From Hirundichthys speculiger (Eukaryota; Chordata; Actinopteri; Beloniformes; Exocoetidae), in contig JAGFBZ010000341.1 of assembly GCA_018398805.1 (NCBI GenBank), forward strand, positions 42,501-106,500: a stretch of DNA of 64,000 bases. Direction: 5' to 3'. Below the pieces are notes generated by a model. The model was not told the origin of the DNA, ran no database searches, and saw nothing but the letters and a program-made list of their open reading frames with translations. This document shows, one piece after another, positions 32,422 through 43,383 of the stretch (the first letter of the stretch is position 1; the number at the start of each line of letters is the position of its first letter). The position numbers were made by a program, and so were the translations under genes.

Positions 32422-35400
32422 TCAGGGCCACGTGCAGCACTTGCAGCTGTCGGCGAAGACAGTGCCCGGTGCGCAACCTTGCTTGTGGGTTTCCCCGAAT
32501 GCGCACATGTAGAAGACGTTTCTGTCGGCCGGGTTTGCGTACAAGCCGTCCGGTTTTCCTTCGCAGAAGTCCGGGCCTGCGGCGGAGCTGGTGGTCTTGG
32601 TGGATGGAGCAGTGGTGGCGGTGCTGGGTTTGGACGTTGTGGTAGCTACAGGTTTGGAGGTCGTGTTGGAGGCTGGAGCTGTGGTGGTTGTGGTGGATGG
32701 AACCGGAGGCGCCCCTGTTGGAAGAGGAGAGCTAATGTTAGCTTCTTATTTCGACGAGCTTTGAAAAGTAAAAGCTTCTAAAGACGTAAGGAAGCGAGAC
32801 CTACCACCATCGATGAGCTTGCGCAGATGGGACATCAAAGGATTTCTTCCCATTCCACAGAACTCTCCTTTAAAGTCATCCAGGTCCAGGGCCCAAACGA
32901 AGGCGCCACCAAATTTCATGTCCTTCATGTACTGGACCTGGTGATTCAACAATGAGACGAGTCAACCACCACGCCACCGCGAGTGGAAATCTCTCTCTCT
33001 TTTTTTTTAAAAATTCCACTTACCTTGATGTCATAGCTCTCCTTGGTGTCGAATCCCACCCACTCGTTGTTCTTACTGGCGTAGGGGACCTTCTGGTCAT
33101 CAATCCACTGAACGGTGGTGCCTTTCAGGAAGGTGCAGATCTGTGGGGGACAGGTTAAAGATTTGCTCCGGGGCTAGTCGCTGTTTCCACCTCGTGCCAG
33201 TGCGTTGTCAGACCTCACCTCATAGTAGGACCAGAATCCGGCCTCCCGCGTGTACGGACCAGCCGAGGCGGCGCCGCTGGCCGGTGCTCCGACACCAGTA
33301 CTTGAAGACGTCAGACGGAAGGTACGACCATAAGTGGCGAATCCCATTCTCAGCTTCTCCAGTGGCATGCCATTGTCTCTCCAGTACTTCATGGCAAAGT
33401 CCTAAATTTTGTAGGAGTGATGTATAGACTCTATTAATGCACTTCATCCTCTGTATGGGTCCTAACTGCCATGTTTCTAGAACCCAGTCGGCCCTGTGGG
33501 CCCCATCCGGGTTAAAAGGGGGCTTTAAGTGTTCAAGGCTCCACTGTTCTTTGTTTTGTGGGTCTTCGTTGATATGAGTTTGGTTCCTCTGATGGATTGT
33601 ATCCCTGAACAGACGTGTCTAAAGGCAGTTTCTTCTGGGTCTGTTGGTACCGCGCTCTGGGAATCAAAGTCAAATCCAGAGGAACCGGACCGATCCTCTG
33701 CAGGATCAGGTCAGGCTACCTAGAACCTAGTGGAGACTTAAGAAAGAGACATCTCCGTCTCCTCTTTGTTGACACTCACTTTTTTCCTAATGAACTTGAA
33801 GAATACTGAACTTTTGGTTTCATTTTAATTGCCTCTGATTTGCTCGATCACCAACTTGCACCTAACGACTGAGATCACGGGAGCGTGCTCGTCTCCGACA
33901 GATAATATATACCACAACTATAACATCATATTAAACTTATTTCACCATTTATCGAGTGTTTTTGTCCAGTGGGCCTTTGACCCTGCACGTCTACGCTTCC
34001 ATGTGGTGAAGACGAAGACGAAGACTTCCCGAAGACGAAGTGCTGTAACTGCAAAACCACTGAAGCTGAGAAAAACGCTTTTGCAGTTTATACGGCAGCC
34101 AGTTAACCATGCAGCGGGTAGACTAAGGGAGATTCATGTCAAACCTCTAATATAATAAAGTGACACATTGATAAGGTCATCGTCAGTGTGAGTAATAAAG
34201 ACAGGTGCCGACTCTAAATATGTAAACATCTTGATCGCAATATAAAGTTCTGTTGGAGGAGTTATATGGTGTTGATACGCCGCGCTGCCAGTTGTAGATG
34301 GCTTCAGGATAAAAAAGATAGCTAGCGCTAAATTACAGATCAGATCTTATCAGTAAATGGCATCGTTATGCCAGTGAAGTCATCTTTGTTTACCTCCACC
34401 TGTGTGTGTAGATGTGTTCGGGTGTTCTGACCATCTCACCTCAGTGTTGCTACCTGCATCTGTTTATGTTTATGTAGTCATTTCATTCATTAGTGTGCTC
34501 TCCTCTCTCTGTCCTCCGTCCTCTCTCTGTCCTCTCTCTCCTCTCTTTTTCTTCCTTTATCCAGCTGGTCTTCATCAGGAAGGTCCCCCCATATGATCCA
34601 GGTCCTGATTAAGGTTTCTTCCTCTTAAAGTGGAGTTTTTTCTTGCCACTGTTTGGCTTAAAGGTTTTTTTTCTCCCTCTATGGGAGTTTTTTTTACCTG
34701 CTATTATCCTTGATTGGATTAATTTTATTATATAATTATAATTTTAGTTAATGATATTTGCTCGGGGGTCATGATCTGGGTCTCTGTAAAGCTCCTAGAG
34801 ACAACTGACATTGTAACAGACGCTATATAAATAAAATTGAATTGAATTGAATTTGGTGTTGTCGTGTTAAATTGAGGGATTCAGGAGGGAACGTTGGAAA
34901 TGTGTCATCGTTTAGAGTCGTCGTCCGGCAGTCCCCCCCCCAAGTACGTCACAAGAGTGATTATGCTCTCTTAGCGTTAGAGTCGCAGCTCAGATCTCTG
35001 ATTCACCATTAACACCATAGAATGTCCCATTAGAACACAAAAAAACTCCCCTAATTCTACTTGAAAGATTTACCCCCATGGATCGGGATCTAACTACAGA
35101 GACCAGGCTGTAATTATGATTATTTCTCCTGTAAAGTTTTAACTTTAAGAAGTCAGTGGAAATGGACTTACTCTTACTTTAGTCGGCCCCTAGTGGTCAT
35201 TCTATGAACTGCAGTTTCTTTGTGAGCTTTTATCATGAAACTGCAACGGTACGTGTCGCAGACCGAAGCAGCTGAGTTGATGTATACGTTGCAGCCCAGA
35301 ACGCTACGTTCCCTGTCCATCAGAGGTGAATGTATTTCTATAAACTCGTTAGGATGACTTGTCATCCTTCATCTCAGTTTAACTTTACATTTTAAACGGA

Positions 35401-36957
35401 CTCATACGTCTCTACGAGCACCGCGGGGCCTCTTACAGTGTTGAAGTAGATGAGGTCTCCTCGGTCCTTCTGATCCGCGGTACAGAGGGCTGTTGTGTCC
35501 TGTAAAGCTCTGCCAAGCTCCGTTGAAGTCATAAGTCATCACATTGACGAAGTCGAAGTACCTGGCGAAGGAACGGGACATGTTTAACGCAAGAAGACAG
35601 GATGATGGACAGCAGTACTGTATTCAGAAATCCAGTCAGTACTTGGCGAGCTTGTCGATCTCGTATCCAGCGTCAATGTTCCCCTTTCCCGCCGGCACCG
35701 CAGCGGTGAGCAGGAGCCTCGGCCTCCCCGTGGCCTCGGCCTCGGCTGCGTAGGCCTCTTCAAGCTCCTGCAAATCACGACAGCTGGTGAGACGTTGCCC
35801 GGAACGTACGAGCTTACATCTGCCCCTCCGTGGCCGGAGACTCCCCGATCCACCTTGCAGAGAACGGTGAACCTCTGCTTGTCCTCTGGCGGGCTCCCAC
35901 GGGCACCTGGGTACTCCCAGTCCAGGTCCAGACCATCGAATCCGTGAGTCCTCAGGAATCTGATGGAAGACTGGATGAACCTCTGACGGTTGGGTTTGGT
36001 GGACACCATGATGGAGAACCTGAGGTGAATTCATAGCACAGTATTGTTTCATTTGCTATTTTTAAGAACTGAATGGGACATATTTAGCATCAGGTCTTGC
36101 TCGGTTGCAACGGCCCAAACTTGAGTTTTTACTCACTGAGTCGAGCCAAAGTTCCATCCTCCGACGGCAAGAAGGGTCTTCAGATCAGGGTTTCTTTTGT
36201 GTTAAGAGAGAATTGAATTCAGTTTTGATTTTGGACATTTTTACACACTCTCAGAAAAGAAAGTACAGAATTGTACCTTTAGAGGTACAATGGCTTGTAC
36301 AGGTACAGTTTTGTACCCTTTTGTACCTTTTGTACCCACTTGAGTGGACCTTTTGGACCATCAAAAAGGTACATATAGGTACCTTAAGGTCCAATAATTA
36401 ACCCTAGGGGGTACATTTGTGTAGATTGTACCTCAGGGGACAAAAAGGACTCGTACTGTACCCCTATTTCTGAGAGTGCACACAGACTGACACAGGGGAC
36501 GCCGGGGACCGATTTGACCCACTTGCTCTTCAGGCCGTTGAAGCTCTTGTAGAGGGTCTCGTCGTTCCACTCGTAGGTGACCAGCTCGCTGTTGTAGTTG
36601 AGGATGGAGAAAGCGTAGATCAGGTGGGTGCAGAGGAACGGGTCCACGTCCTGGGGCATGAACTTCCCGGTCCCGGGCCGGTACTGGGACCAGTTGGTGA
36701 AGTAGCACACCATCTGGGAGGCGGTCGCTGGAGGTGGGACAAAAAAAAAAAAAGCACGTCTGGTGAGATCTGCGGCCGCTCCAGTCCCGGTAAAAGTATT
36801 TTTTTTCATTTCGGAGAGCGACTTACCCAGCTGGCACATCAGCAGGCCGACACCTGGGGAGAGTTCAGGACGAGAGAGTTTAAAAGGAGGACGTGGACGG
36901 AACAATGGATGGTGAGGAGGATGAGGGTTTACCTGCTAGAAGAGTGAGCCTGGTCAT
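32422..36957 (-). CDS. chia: Chitinase C: acidic chitinase (GH18 + CBM14) with a 1-bp exon 7 insertion
   Basis: Secreted chitinase, closest in the window to gene B. Exons: 36933-36957, 36827-36853, 36523-36727, 36137-36193, 35854-36019, 35643-35767, 35437-35561, 33219-33401, 33024-33140, 32805-32937, 32422-32714. Signal peptide [18 protein letters not shown]. Catalytic [16 protein letters not shown] (Glu 140), MTYDFNGAW and an [20 protein letters not shown] block are present. A Thr/Ser/Pro linker leads to a six-Cys ChtBD2 ending SCKCCTWP. Intended length is about 484 aa. Exon 7 is 125 nt, not 124: GAAGGACC where the frame needs GAAGACC. The shift creates a TGA exactly at the exon 7/8 junction. 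As with gene B, this is a very young lesion or a sequence error. The exon 4 acceptor has a weak pyrimidine tract. Confidence 0.85.
34585..34855 (+). mobile_element. LINE/SINE-type 3' tail, copy 2 (intron 7 of gene C)
   Basis: Matches 15935-16200: TGGAGTTTTTTCTTGCCACT, GCTCGGGGGTCATGATCTGG and a GAATTGAATTGAATT tail. The surrounding 2-kb intron is otherwise unassigned. Confidence 0.65.
36246..36478. mobile_element. 233-bp MITE in intron 3 of gene C
   Basis: Inverted ends CACTCTCAGAAA and TTTCTGAGAGTG enclose many GTAC-containing words (AGGTACA, TTGTACC). No clean target duplication was seen. It ends 44 bp from the exon 3 donor. Confidence 0.7.
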
Positions 36958-37690
36958 CTTGGCTTCAAGGCACACTCGGTCAGCTTCCTTCTCCTAAAGA
37001 GATTAAAGGACATAACCAAAGACTTACAGATTCATCTCATGTTCAGACGGATAACTTGTCCACGGTTCAGATCGTCAGTCTCACCTCAGGACCTCAGAGA
37101 CAACTGCTGCGTGAATGAGACTTCCAACTTCTCGTATACGTTTCCCACTGCAGAAGAGACAGATATATGTCCATCTGCACCTATGGAGGGGAGGGTGGGG
37201 GACACGTAAAGCATGAGATAAGTCCTCTCAGAGGGCGATAAGCTGTTCATGGTATGGGCACGTTGAAACGTGCCGGCCCCCAGGGGCCCCTGCGGTTGGA
37301 CGGGCCGGCGGAACACTCATGCGCCATGTGACCCGGGGGTCAGGCGGCGCCACGTTGAGAGCAGAGACCAGCTCGCTGTCGGCCTCGCGGGAGCATCGCC
37401 GCGGGACACGTTTTGGACCGGCCCGTAATTTGAGCTTTGATCGCAGATCGAGCAAAAACTGCTCAAGCCGACGGTTTCATGCTTGACCCGCGTCGGGCTT
37501 CTTTATCTCTTTTTTTGCTGTAAAAAGCTGAGGATGACTGAACGGGGTCATAAAAGGCTTGTTATGAGTAAATATTTCATCACGCCCGATAATGACCTGG
37601 AACGCTAATGAATCATTAATCCCTCGGGTTGATAGCGTAATTACATAAACTACGGTTTACACGGGGACGCTGCGGCAACGGGGACGAGGC
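36958..37690. other. Upstream region of chitinase C
   Basis: No TATA box like those of B and E is evident. Two GATA-type sites (AGATAAG at about 37217-37223 and CGATAAGC at about 37236-37243) lie about 260-290 bp upstream of the ATG. The rest is GC-rich and unassigned. Confidence 0.4.
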
Positions 37691-38279
37691 GACGGCTGAC
37701 AGTTTGAGGTCTTCAGGTCCGTTTCACAACAAGCGCCCACTAAAGTCCACGATATCAGCTCATTTAGGAGAGAAGACATGTCTCGTCTTATCGCTGACTT
37801 GTGCAGGAACTGTTGGCGCTTCATAAATGCTTATCTGCTGGGAGACACAGCTGCTCCTCCGTCAGCACGTCTCCGGACTGAGGAACTGTTGACGGAGGAC
37901 AACATTAGGTCTCATTAGGCTGAGACGATACTGGAGGTCACGGCCCAGTCAGAGACCCTGAGCCGTCTGGGGCAGAGGAAGCCCAAATCATGACCCCTCC
38001 ACTGCCGTGCTTGATGGTGCGCATGGACGCCCCCTCCTGGGAAGACTGGCAACTGTCTTTAACTTCTCTTTCTTTTCTCCTACAAATAACTGTCAAACAC
38101 TAAACTCCAAATAGTTGGAAACAGCTGGAAATGCAGCATATAAGTGCCTCTCAAGGACCATTACTGATGTCTTACCCTCACGGCATTATGTTAACAGGAT
38201 GGCCAAAACATCCAGCTGATGGTCGGCCCATGGAGGGCTGGCAGTGAGGCGGTACTTAGTGTCTCTGCGTGATTGTGTC

Positions 38280-38795
38280 ACTGGTCACTTTTTAATTTTT
38301 TTTTTTTAATTTTTGATCGACAATTGAAAATGGAAAGAATGATTGATACACGGATTGGTAAAGTTACAGAACTTTTAATATGGACATTTTTATTTTAAAG
38401 TTCTCCCAGACGGAGGATTCAACATAAACAAGGTTATTTGTAACAACTGACAACTGAAGTTTCTGCTGTTTGTTTGTAGACTTTTTTTTTTTTTTTTATA
38501 AAAAACAGAATGACATTAATGCCCTGGCAGTGGCAATAGGCTTTATTTTATTTAACATTTTTTTAAGATTAGATTTACACCAAATATGTGTTACTGACAA
38601 GTGCTGATGTTAAAAGTGTTTGAACAACAAATGTTATGACACTTTAGTTCATATGGCAGCAGAGCATTTAAATAAAAGTGCATTTACACTACTTTTGAAT
38701 TATTTGATTTTTGCATATACAATGCGATTAATCGTGATTAATCAGGGAAATCGTGCGATTAATCGTGTTTTAAAAAAATGTAATCGCTGCCCAGC
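38280..38795. mobile_element. hAT fragment related to 49080-49605
   Basis: Shares ACGGAGGATTCAACA, ATTAATGCCCTGGCAGTGGC and a terminal ATCGCTGCCCAGCCCTA with the hAT element at 48492-49605. It is the right half of that family only. Confidence 0.7.
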
Positions 38796-38796
38796 C

Positions 38797-38800
<4 letters not shown>

Positions 38801-38846
<46 letters not shown>
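38801..38846. repeat. (TA)n microsatellite
   Basis: About 23 TA units directly bordering Tc1-MITE copy 2. A longer (TA)n tract, about 47 units, lies at 39185-39279. Confidence 0.95.
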
Positions 38847-38849
<3 letters not shown>

Positions 38850-39180
38850 TCATGGAAAAAATTATTAGACCACCCTTGTTTTCTTCAGTTTCTTGTTCAT
38901 TTTAATGCCTGGTACAACTAAAGGTACATTTGTTTGGATAAACATAATGATAACCACAAAGATTGCTCATAAGAGTTTTATTTAAGAGCTGATATCTTAC
39001 CATTTTCCATGGTTTTCTTGATTATAACCTAAATCACTTAAGTTTTTACACATCAATAGCTATGGCGTTGTACTGCCAAAAACACTGCTTTTATGCATTC
39101 AGTGTTTTCTTTTCTGTCTGTTTTAGTCACATGATGACGTTTAGTGGTACCAGGTATTAAAATGAACAAGAAAGTGAAGA
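38845..39180. mobile_element. Tc1/mariner-type MITE, copy 2, 3' end replaced by (TA)n
   Basis: Identical in most positions to 63093-63463, but the right terminal inverted repeat is missing. After AGTGAAGAAG the sequence passes straight into a TA repeat. TA runs bracket both sides, consistent with expansion from the TA target. Confidence 0.8.
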
Positions 39181-39184
39181 AGAA

Positions 39185-39203
39185 TATATATATATTTATA
39201 GAA

Positions 39204-39279
<76 letters not shown>
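39185..39279. repeat. (TA)n microsatellite
   Basis: Nearly pure TA repeat between the truncated MITE and the right arm of the long inverted repeat, with one TTTATAGAAGA interruption near 39196. Confidence 0.95.
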
Positions 39280-39865
39280 CCAAAACAGAAACAATCACGC
39301 AGAGACACTAAGTACCGCCTCACTGCCAGCCCTCCATGGGCCGACCATCAGCTGGACGTTTGGGCCATCCTGTTAACATAATGCCGTGAGGGTAAGACAT
39401 CAGTAATGGTCCTTGAGAGGCTTTTATATGCTGCATTTCCAGCTGTTTCCAACTATTTGGAGTTTAGTGTTTGACAGTGATTTGTAGGAGAAAGAGAAGT
39501 TAAAGACAGTTGCCAGTCTTCCCAGCAGGGGACGTCCATGCGCACCGTCAAGCACGGCAGTGGAGGGGTCATGATTTGGGCTTCTTCTGCCCCAGACGGC
39601 TCAGGGTCTCTGACTGGACCGTGACCTCCAGTATCGTCTCAGCCTAATGAGACCTAATGTTGTCCTCCGTCAACAGTTCCTCAGTCCGGAGACGTGCTGA
39701 CAGAGGAGCAGCTGTGTCTCCCAGCAGATAAGCATTTATGAAGCGCCAACAGTTCCTGCACAAGTCAGCGATAAGACGAGACATGTCTTCTCTCCTAAAT
39801 GAGCTGATATCGTGGACTTTAGTGGGCGCTCGTTGTGAAACGGTGCTGAAGACCTCAAATTGTCA

Positions 39866-39944
39866 AATTGATTAATCGTGATTAATCAGGAAAATCATGC
39901 GATTAATCGCAATTAAAAATTGTAATCGTCTCCCAGCTCTAATA

Positions 39945-39981
<37 letters not shown>

Positions 39982-40037
39982 ATATATATGTATATGTGTA
40001 TATATATTTATGTGACATATATTTTTTATATATGTAT

Positions 40038-40072
<35 letters not shown>
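39866..40072. repeat. hAT terminus plus (TA)n and (GT)n tracts
   Basis: ATTAATCGTGATTAATCAGG and CCCAGCTCTAATA resemble the right end of the hAT family at 48492-49605. It is followed by TA repeats (39947-39990) and a (GT)n run (about 40038-40072). Confidence 0.75.
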
Positions 40073-40074
<2 letters not shown>

Positions 40075-40659
40075 GGCCAGAGAGCGAGAAGAAAAGAAAG
40101 CATCTTCAAAGTCACATCTTTGTCATCTATTTTATGGTGCGTAACCTTTTTTCATTTTATGTACTTCTCTTTGTTCATGTTTATTTTGGCTCTTGACTTT
40201 ATTATTTTTAATTGTTTTATGATGTGCTCTCGGTTGCTGAAGTACATTGAATAACTCTTTTAAAAAGCGCTGTGCAGATAACGTTTTTATTGGTTCGATT
40301 CCAGCTGATTAAACTCGTCCGGCAGGTTACATAACGGTTACTTGTGTCGAGCCGATTTATTTCCAACTGTCCGAGTTCGACTCCACAAATGTCGGTTCGC
40401 TGTAAAACGTAGAAAAAAGCAGAATGTGATTATTTGCAGATCTTATAAGTTGAGCCGCCCCGACGCCGCTAAGTTTAAAAACATTTTACAATAAAGATCC
40501 GATCATAGCGGGTCTTAGCATGAGGCTAACGCTAGCAGGGACGAACAAAAACATGTCACGCTTACACCTTTTCATTATCTATTTTATAAAAGTGAAATAC
40601 TAAGCACCCCTGACTGTCTCCTCAGACTTTAAGAAGGTTCAGCTCCAAGAGCAAGCGTT

Positions 40660-40940
40660 CAGGTCTACGTTAGCACAGTGCTAAGGAGGTAAGACATAAG
40701 CAAAGGTCGTAGAGAAGCAGTTGTCGCTGCAGAAGTGTCATGAAACCTTTTCCAACTGTTTGGAGTTCAACGTTCTACAATGATTTGTGGAAAAAAAAAA
40801 CGGTACGGTTTACTTCGGAAGGGTTGATGGGAGGAAAAAGGACACGGGAGCACGACTGAGGTTCACAAAACTGCATCTGAACAAACCACAAGACCTCTTT
40901 ACAACGTCCTCTGGACAGACGAGGCCACCGTTTGTACAGT
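40660..40940 (+). mobile_element. Tc1/mariner transposase relic
   Basis: The plus strand encodes GARLRFTKLHLNKPQDL and, after a frameshift, YNVLWTDEATV. These match the Tc1 transposase block ARLRFAKxHL...W.NVLWTDE that carries the second catalytic Asp. The upstream portion resembles the inverted repeat arms at 37.7-39.9 kb. It is frameshifted and non-functional. Confidence 0.7.
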
Positions 40941-40989
40941 GTAGCAGCTTTAGCTCTTTATATTGTTCACTAAAGCTGCTACGCTGTAC
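40934..40989. repeat. 20-bp hairpin with 16-base loop
   Basis: GTACAGTGTAGCAGCTTTAG pairs with CTAAAGCTGCTACGCTGTAC (19 of 20). Degenerate copies of TTTATACTGTTCA and AAGCTG follow to about 41140. Confidence 0.85.
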
Positions 40990-41140
40990 GTACGGTTCAT
41001 TTAAGCTGGTTATACTGTTCATTCAAGCCGCTATACTGTTATAATGTCCATTAAGCTGTTTATACTGTCTGTTCAAGCTACTACACTGTATATACTGATC
41101 ACTTAAGCTGTTTATACTACACTGTCTATACTGTCCACAT

Positions 41141-42112
41141 GGCAAATTTTAGTATTTAAGATACTTATGTCGTAGGTCCTACTTGTTTAGTTTTTCACTT
41201 ATAAATTATTACTTGTTACCCTGTTGCATCGTGGGTCCGAGAGGACTGAAATTTCATGTATGCTGCACGTCGAGCATGTATAGCATATCTGACAATAAAG
41301 TTGACTTGATACTTGATACTTGATACAAAGTGGAGCTGCTTGAGCTTAATGTCCAGAACCACGGTTGGAGAAAACAAAGCATTTCAGCAGAAACACCTCA
41401 GACATTTGCATCCGTGGGACCTGGAAGCCTTGGAGTCCCTAAGTAGACCATGACCTCCTCCATGTCATCCCAACAACATGTCGGCCTGCGAGCTTACTTG
41501 TGGTTCCCAGAGTTTCTAAAGGTCTAAAGGGTGGCAGAACCTTCAGCTACCAGGCCTCTCTGTTGTGGAAGTTGGTGTTGAGGAAGCAGCGGCCTCCCAT
41601 GATGCACTCTGCTGCCTCCCTGAGTCTGGGTCTGCTGGAGAGATTTTTTTTCTTCCTCGTTAATCAGCTCAGGTTTGAGATGTGATGCAATTTATTGTGC
41701 TCCTTATCGAGAATGCATTTATGGATTGTGATTATATGAACTCTGAATGTGAACCAGGTTGGCTGGAGGTTGGACTGAACTCCTCCACAGCTGTGTGGCA
41801 GACTGATGATGCCATACAGGCACTAAAGATACTAAAGATCGACCTACAAGTCCCTGAATCATGGGGGTACTTGCAGTCTTGTCACACTACCACCACAGGG
41901 TCCGGTTCAGATCTGACCAAGAGTTAGATTCTTGCTGTGTCCTCTTCTTTTGAGTCTGATTCTTTGTTATTTCTGTTCTTTTATTCTTGGACCTCTGTTT
42001 TATTTTGAAAGTGCTTTCCCTGGTGTTCGGCTTCCTTTGCTGGTTTGGTCTGCCTCGATTGTCCCCACCTGTGCCTTAGTTCCTGAGCATGTTGTCAGCG
42101 TGCACATCTGTT
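41141..42112. other. Unassigned spacer
   Basis: Contains a GACAATAAAGTTGACTTGAT tail at about 41290-41310 like that at 48090, so probably another retrotransposon 3' end. No gene was recognised. Confidence 0.35.
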
Positions 42113-42181
42113 GTTTCTGTTGCGCATCAGTGTTTTGGCTGTTAACCGAAGGGTTGGTGGTTCGAGCCCATCCAGGGACGC
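42113..42181 (+). pseudogene. tRNA-Asn(GTT) pseudogene
   Basis: The 3' half is almost intact: GGCTGTTAACCGAAGGGTTG, then GTGGTTCGAGCCCATCCAGG and GACG, including anticodon GTT, the T-loop TTCGAGC and the 3' acceptor strand. The 5' half (GTTTCTGTTGCGCATC) keeps the acceptor strand and part of the A box but has lost about 5-6 bases of the D-arm. It could be a dispersed pseudogene or the head of a tRNA-derived SINE. Confidence 0.75.
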
Positions 42182-42243
42182 CACTGTTGTGTTTAAATTT
42201 GGGTATATCCTGCTCGTAAGCATACACTCAAATTATACTCTAA

Positions 42244-43367
42244 GGGCCTGATTTACTAAGATCCTAAATAAAGAGTACTAAATTGCGTGTGCACTGAAAA
42301 AGTTTGCGCGTGCTGTTGTTGTGTGTTTTGCGGGTGATCAACTAAGAATGCTCGCGCAAATGATAACAGGTGCAAACCGCAGTATTTAAATGAGGTGTTG
42401 CGTGTCTTACGGTTTGCGCCATGGAGAGTCTGGATGGAAAGCAGGATAGACGCAAGCGCAAAATGAAATTTGACGAGTTGGAGTTAGAGATATTAGTGGA
42501 AGAGGCAAATAAACACATTCATGAACTACAGCAGAGAGAGAGTCTTTCGGACTCGTGTAAATTTGTTTGGAATGAATGAAAACCAGATAGTTGAAACTTA
42601 AGGGCTGATTTGGAGCCGGTCACAAGCACATGCAAAAGGAGAAATATTTTATTTGAATGTTAAATCGAGTATTATTCAGCAAAAGGTTGCCACAGGAGGC
42701 ACATTCATTTTTTTATTTGTGATAATAAATAAATCACGTGTTTTCATGGAGAAAAAAGTGTTTCTTATTGTGCGCCTACCTTGTTCTGCAGTTGGCTCTA
42801 GCGTGTCATACCCCGTATCCCAGTTATCTGCTCCTCCAGAAGGTGAGCTGCACCTGCTGCTCAATGCTGGTTAGAGGCATCTCCTCCGCAAGCCCTCCAC
42901 CTGTCTGTCTTGTTTGCCGAAGTTTTATTAAAGGCCACTTTTTCTTTAGTTCTTTGCCTTACATCTTGCCACCTTCTTTTAACCTCATCTGCCGTTCTTT
43001 TTGTTTTACCAACTGCATTTATTCTATCGCAGATTTTCTCCCATATTGCGTTTCTTTTGGTAATGTTTAAATTTCTTTGCTGTAGTTCATGAATGTGTTT
43101 ATTTGCCTCTTCCACTAATATCTCTAACTCCAACTCGTCAAATTTCATTTTGCGCTTGCGTCTATCCTGCTTTCCATCCAGACTCTCCATGGCGCAAACC
43201 GTAAGACACGCAACACCTCATTTAAATACTGCGGTTTGCACCCGTTATCAATTGCGCGAGCATTCTTAGTTGATCACCCGCAAAACACACAACAACAGCA
43301 CACGCAAACTTTTTCAGTGCACACGCAATTTAGTACTCTTTATTTAGGATCTTAGTAAATCAGGCCC
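42244..43367 (-). mobile_element. PIF/Harbinger fold-back element with TAA target duplication
   Basis: Both ends begin GGGCCTGATTTACTAAGATC in inverted orientation, flanked by TAA on each side (42241-42243, 43368-43370), the 3-bp TWA duplication of PIF/Harbinger. Inverted similarity covers about 290 bp (42244-42535 and 43082-43367), so the left end is an inverted copy of the right end including the first 40 codons of its ORF. Confidence 0.85.
42861..43190 (-). CDS. Myb/SANT-like protein of Harbinger element
   Basis: 109 aa starting MESLDGKQDRRKRKMKFDEL. It contains LEILVEEANKHIHELQ, AIWEKICDRINAV and RTADEVKRRWQDVRQRT, the three-helix pattern of Myb/SANT-like domains encoded by the second ORF of PIF/Harbinger transposons (DNA binding and nuclear import of the transposase in that family). 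No transposase ORF is present here. The frame is open but the C-terminus is short. An inverted, truncated copy of the same start codon region lies at 42421-42540 on the plus strand. Confidence 0.75.
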   Translation of the reverse strand: MESLDGKQDRRKRKMKFDELELEILVEEANKHIHELQQRNLNITKRNAIWEKICDRINAVGKTKRTADEVKRRWQDVRQRTKEKVAFNKTSANKTDRWRACGGDASNQH

Positions 43368-43383
43368 TAATTGTGTTCTGGTG

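Larger units (their letters stand above)
37697..39865. repeat. Long inverted repeat made of Tc1-like transposase relic
   Basis: Arms of about 575 bp (37697-38272 and 39289-39865) are reverse complements at high identity, separated by about 1 kb. The right arm on the plus strand encodes MRTVKHGSGGVMIW, the block before the catalytic Asp region of Tc1/mariner transposases (VKHGGGSVMVWG). The spacer holds a hAT-like fragment (38280-38795), two (TA)n tracts and Tc1-MITE copy 2. Confidence 0.85.

Noticed and set aside
38280..38795. Candidate independent gene in the spacer of the long inverted repeat
   Set aside because: Matches the right half of the hAT element at 48492-49605 and has no long open frame.
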